Of a stretch of 64,000 nucleotides of DNA, positions 63,756 through 64,000 are shown piece after piece. Each line of letters begins with the position of its first letter. Within the stretch, counting starts at the first letter, position 1. Source of the DNA: Opitutaceae bacterium (GTDB lineage Bacteria; Verrucomicrobiota; Verrucomicrobiia; Opitutales; Opitutaceae). The stretch is from positions 107,426 to 171,425 of the forward strand of contig JAUYAK010000017.1 of the NCBI GenBank assembly GCA_030693515.1. Reading direction: 5' to 3'. A program made the position numbers and the translations under genes. The notes under the pieces are model-generated. The model saw only the letters and a program-made list of their open reading frames with translations, was not told the origin of the DNA and made no database searches.

Positions 63756-64000
63756 TCAACCGGCTCCGATGCGCTCAAGGGCCATCGCGGCGGCGGTCGT
63801 GCGGTTCTCCACGCCCAGCTTCGCGTAGGTGCTCTCGAGGTGCTTCTTCACCGTCGTCAGGCCGATGCCGAGCACGGTGGCGATCTCGTCGTTGGTCTTG
63901 CCGCGGGCGACCCAGAGGAGCACCTCGGATTCGCGCGGCGTGAGCCCGAGCGACGCGAGATCCGCGGGCACGGCCTCGCGTCCGCCGCGCCGGCGGCCCG
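63756..64000 (-). CDS. LuxR-type HTH regulator, C-terminal fragment (5' end outside window)
   Basis: About 81 residues are visible, and the frame is open to the window edge. The LuxR/FixJ helix-turn-helix is complete: 'GLTPRESEVLLWVARGKTND', 'EIATVLGIGLTTVKKHLEST' and 'YAKLGVENRTTAAAMALERI'. It probably belongs to a response regulator or a longer LuxR-type protein whose receiver domain lies beyond the window. The end is 19 bases from the convergent ArsR stop. A GTG at 63971 is probably internal. Confidence 0.88.
   Translation of the reverse strand, partial: GRRRGGREAVPADLASLGLTPRESEVLLWVARGKTNDEIATVLGIGLTTVKKHLESTYAKLGVENRTTAAAMALERIGAG

Overview
The window looks like chromosomal DNA from a high-GC member of the Verrucomicrobiota, most likely Opitutaceae. 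The grounds are: TonB-dependent receptors of the type with a 'LSPFEV' or 'VVKLDxFVV' box and no SusD partner, a dense sulfatase cluster, a dehydrogenase/cytochrome c fusion of the kind common in the PVC superphylum, and GC-rich coding that throws long shadow frames on the opposite strand. Taxonomy is inferred from gene content only. No rRNA, tRNA, CRISPR array or intact insertion sequence was seen. No gene-free stretch exceeds 300 bases; the longest is about 286 bases at 50510-50795.

Region 1 (1-30353, all + strand, mostly 10-95 base gaps) is a polysaccharide-utilisation locus for what is probably a sulfated, acylated glycan. It encodes an SGNH hydrolase, two alpha/beta-hydrolase esterases, a giant ThuA / SGNH-like / dehydrogenase / cytochrome c fusion, five complete secreted sulfatases plus the remnant of a sixth, a GHL15-like putative glycoside hydrolase, and four TonB-dependent receptors. 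Three of the receptors are tandem paralogues. The likely division of labour is that esterases and sulfatases strip substituents, receptors import fragments, and the heme protein oxidises a product. No sulfatase-maturing enzyme is present here.

Region 2 (30382-36730) holds a cyclophilin lipoprotein, a set of envelope proteins of unknown function (lipoprotein, coiled coil, two-helix membrane protein, TPR protein), a minus-strand protein resembling the ectodomain of 7TM-HD phosphodiesterases but without the HD enzyme, and a Tat-exported TIM-barrel protein.

Region 3 (36781-44854) holds a GH63 glucosidase and a tight minus-strand operon: a DedA/VTT-ATP-grasp fusion, an OlsB-like N-acyltransferase, an OlsA/PlsC-like acyltransferase and CoaC. 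This operon may make and translocate an amino-acid-containing lipid. The CoaB half of pantothenate processing is a separate gene about 4 kb away on the other strand, beyond YHS and DoxX genes.

Region 4 (44811-57182) is mixed housekeeping and sugar metabolism: NRDE, DinB, a secreted protein of unknown function, a Gfo/Idh/MocA oxidoreductase with a DUF6807 (PmoA-family) protein, a DUF481 outer-membrane protein, a methyltransferase, a VOC protein, a SIS-domain isomerase next to a BadF-type amino-sugar kinase, an N-formylglutamate-amidohydrolase-like protein and a DUF annotated elsewhere as 3-methyladenine glycosylase. Several small palindromic (REP-like) elements sit here, often at gene ends.

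Region 5 (57143-64000) is an RND efflux operon (two small membrane proteins, TolC, adaptor, pump). It is divergent from an ArsR regulator with overlapping promoters. The truncated C-terminus of a LuxR-type regulator lies at the window edge.
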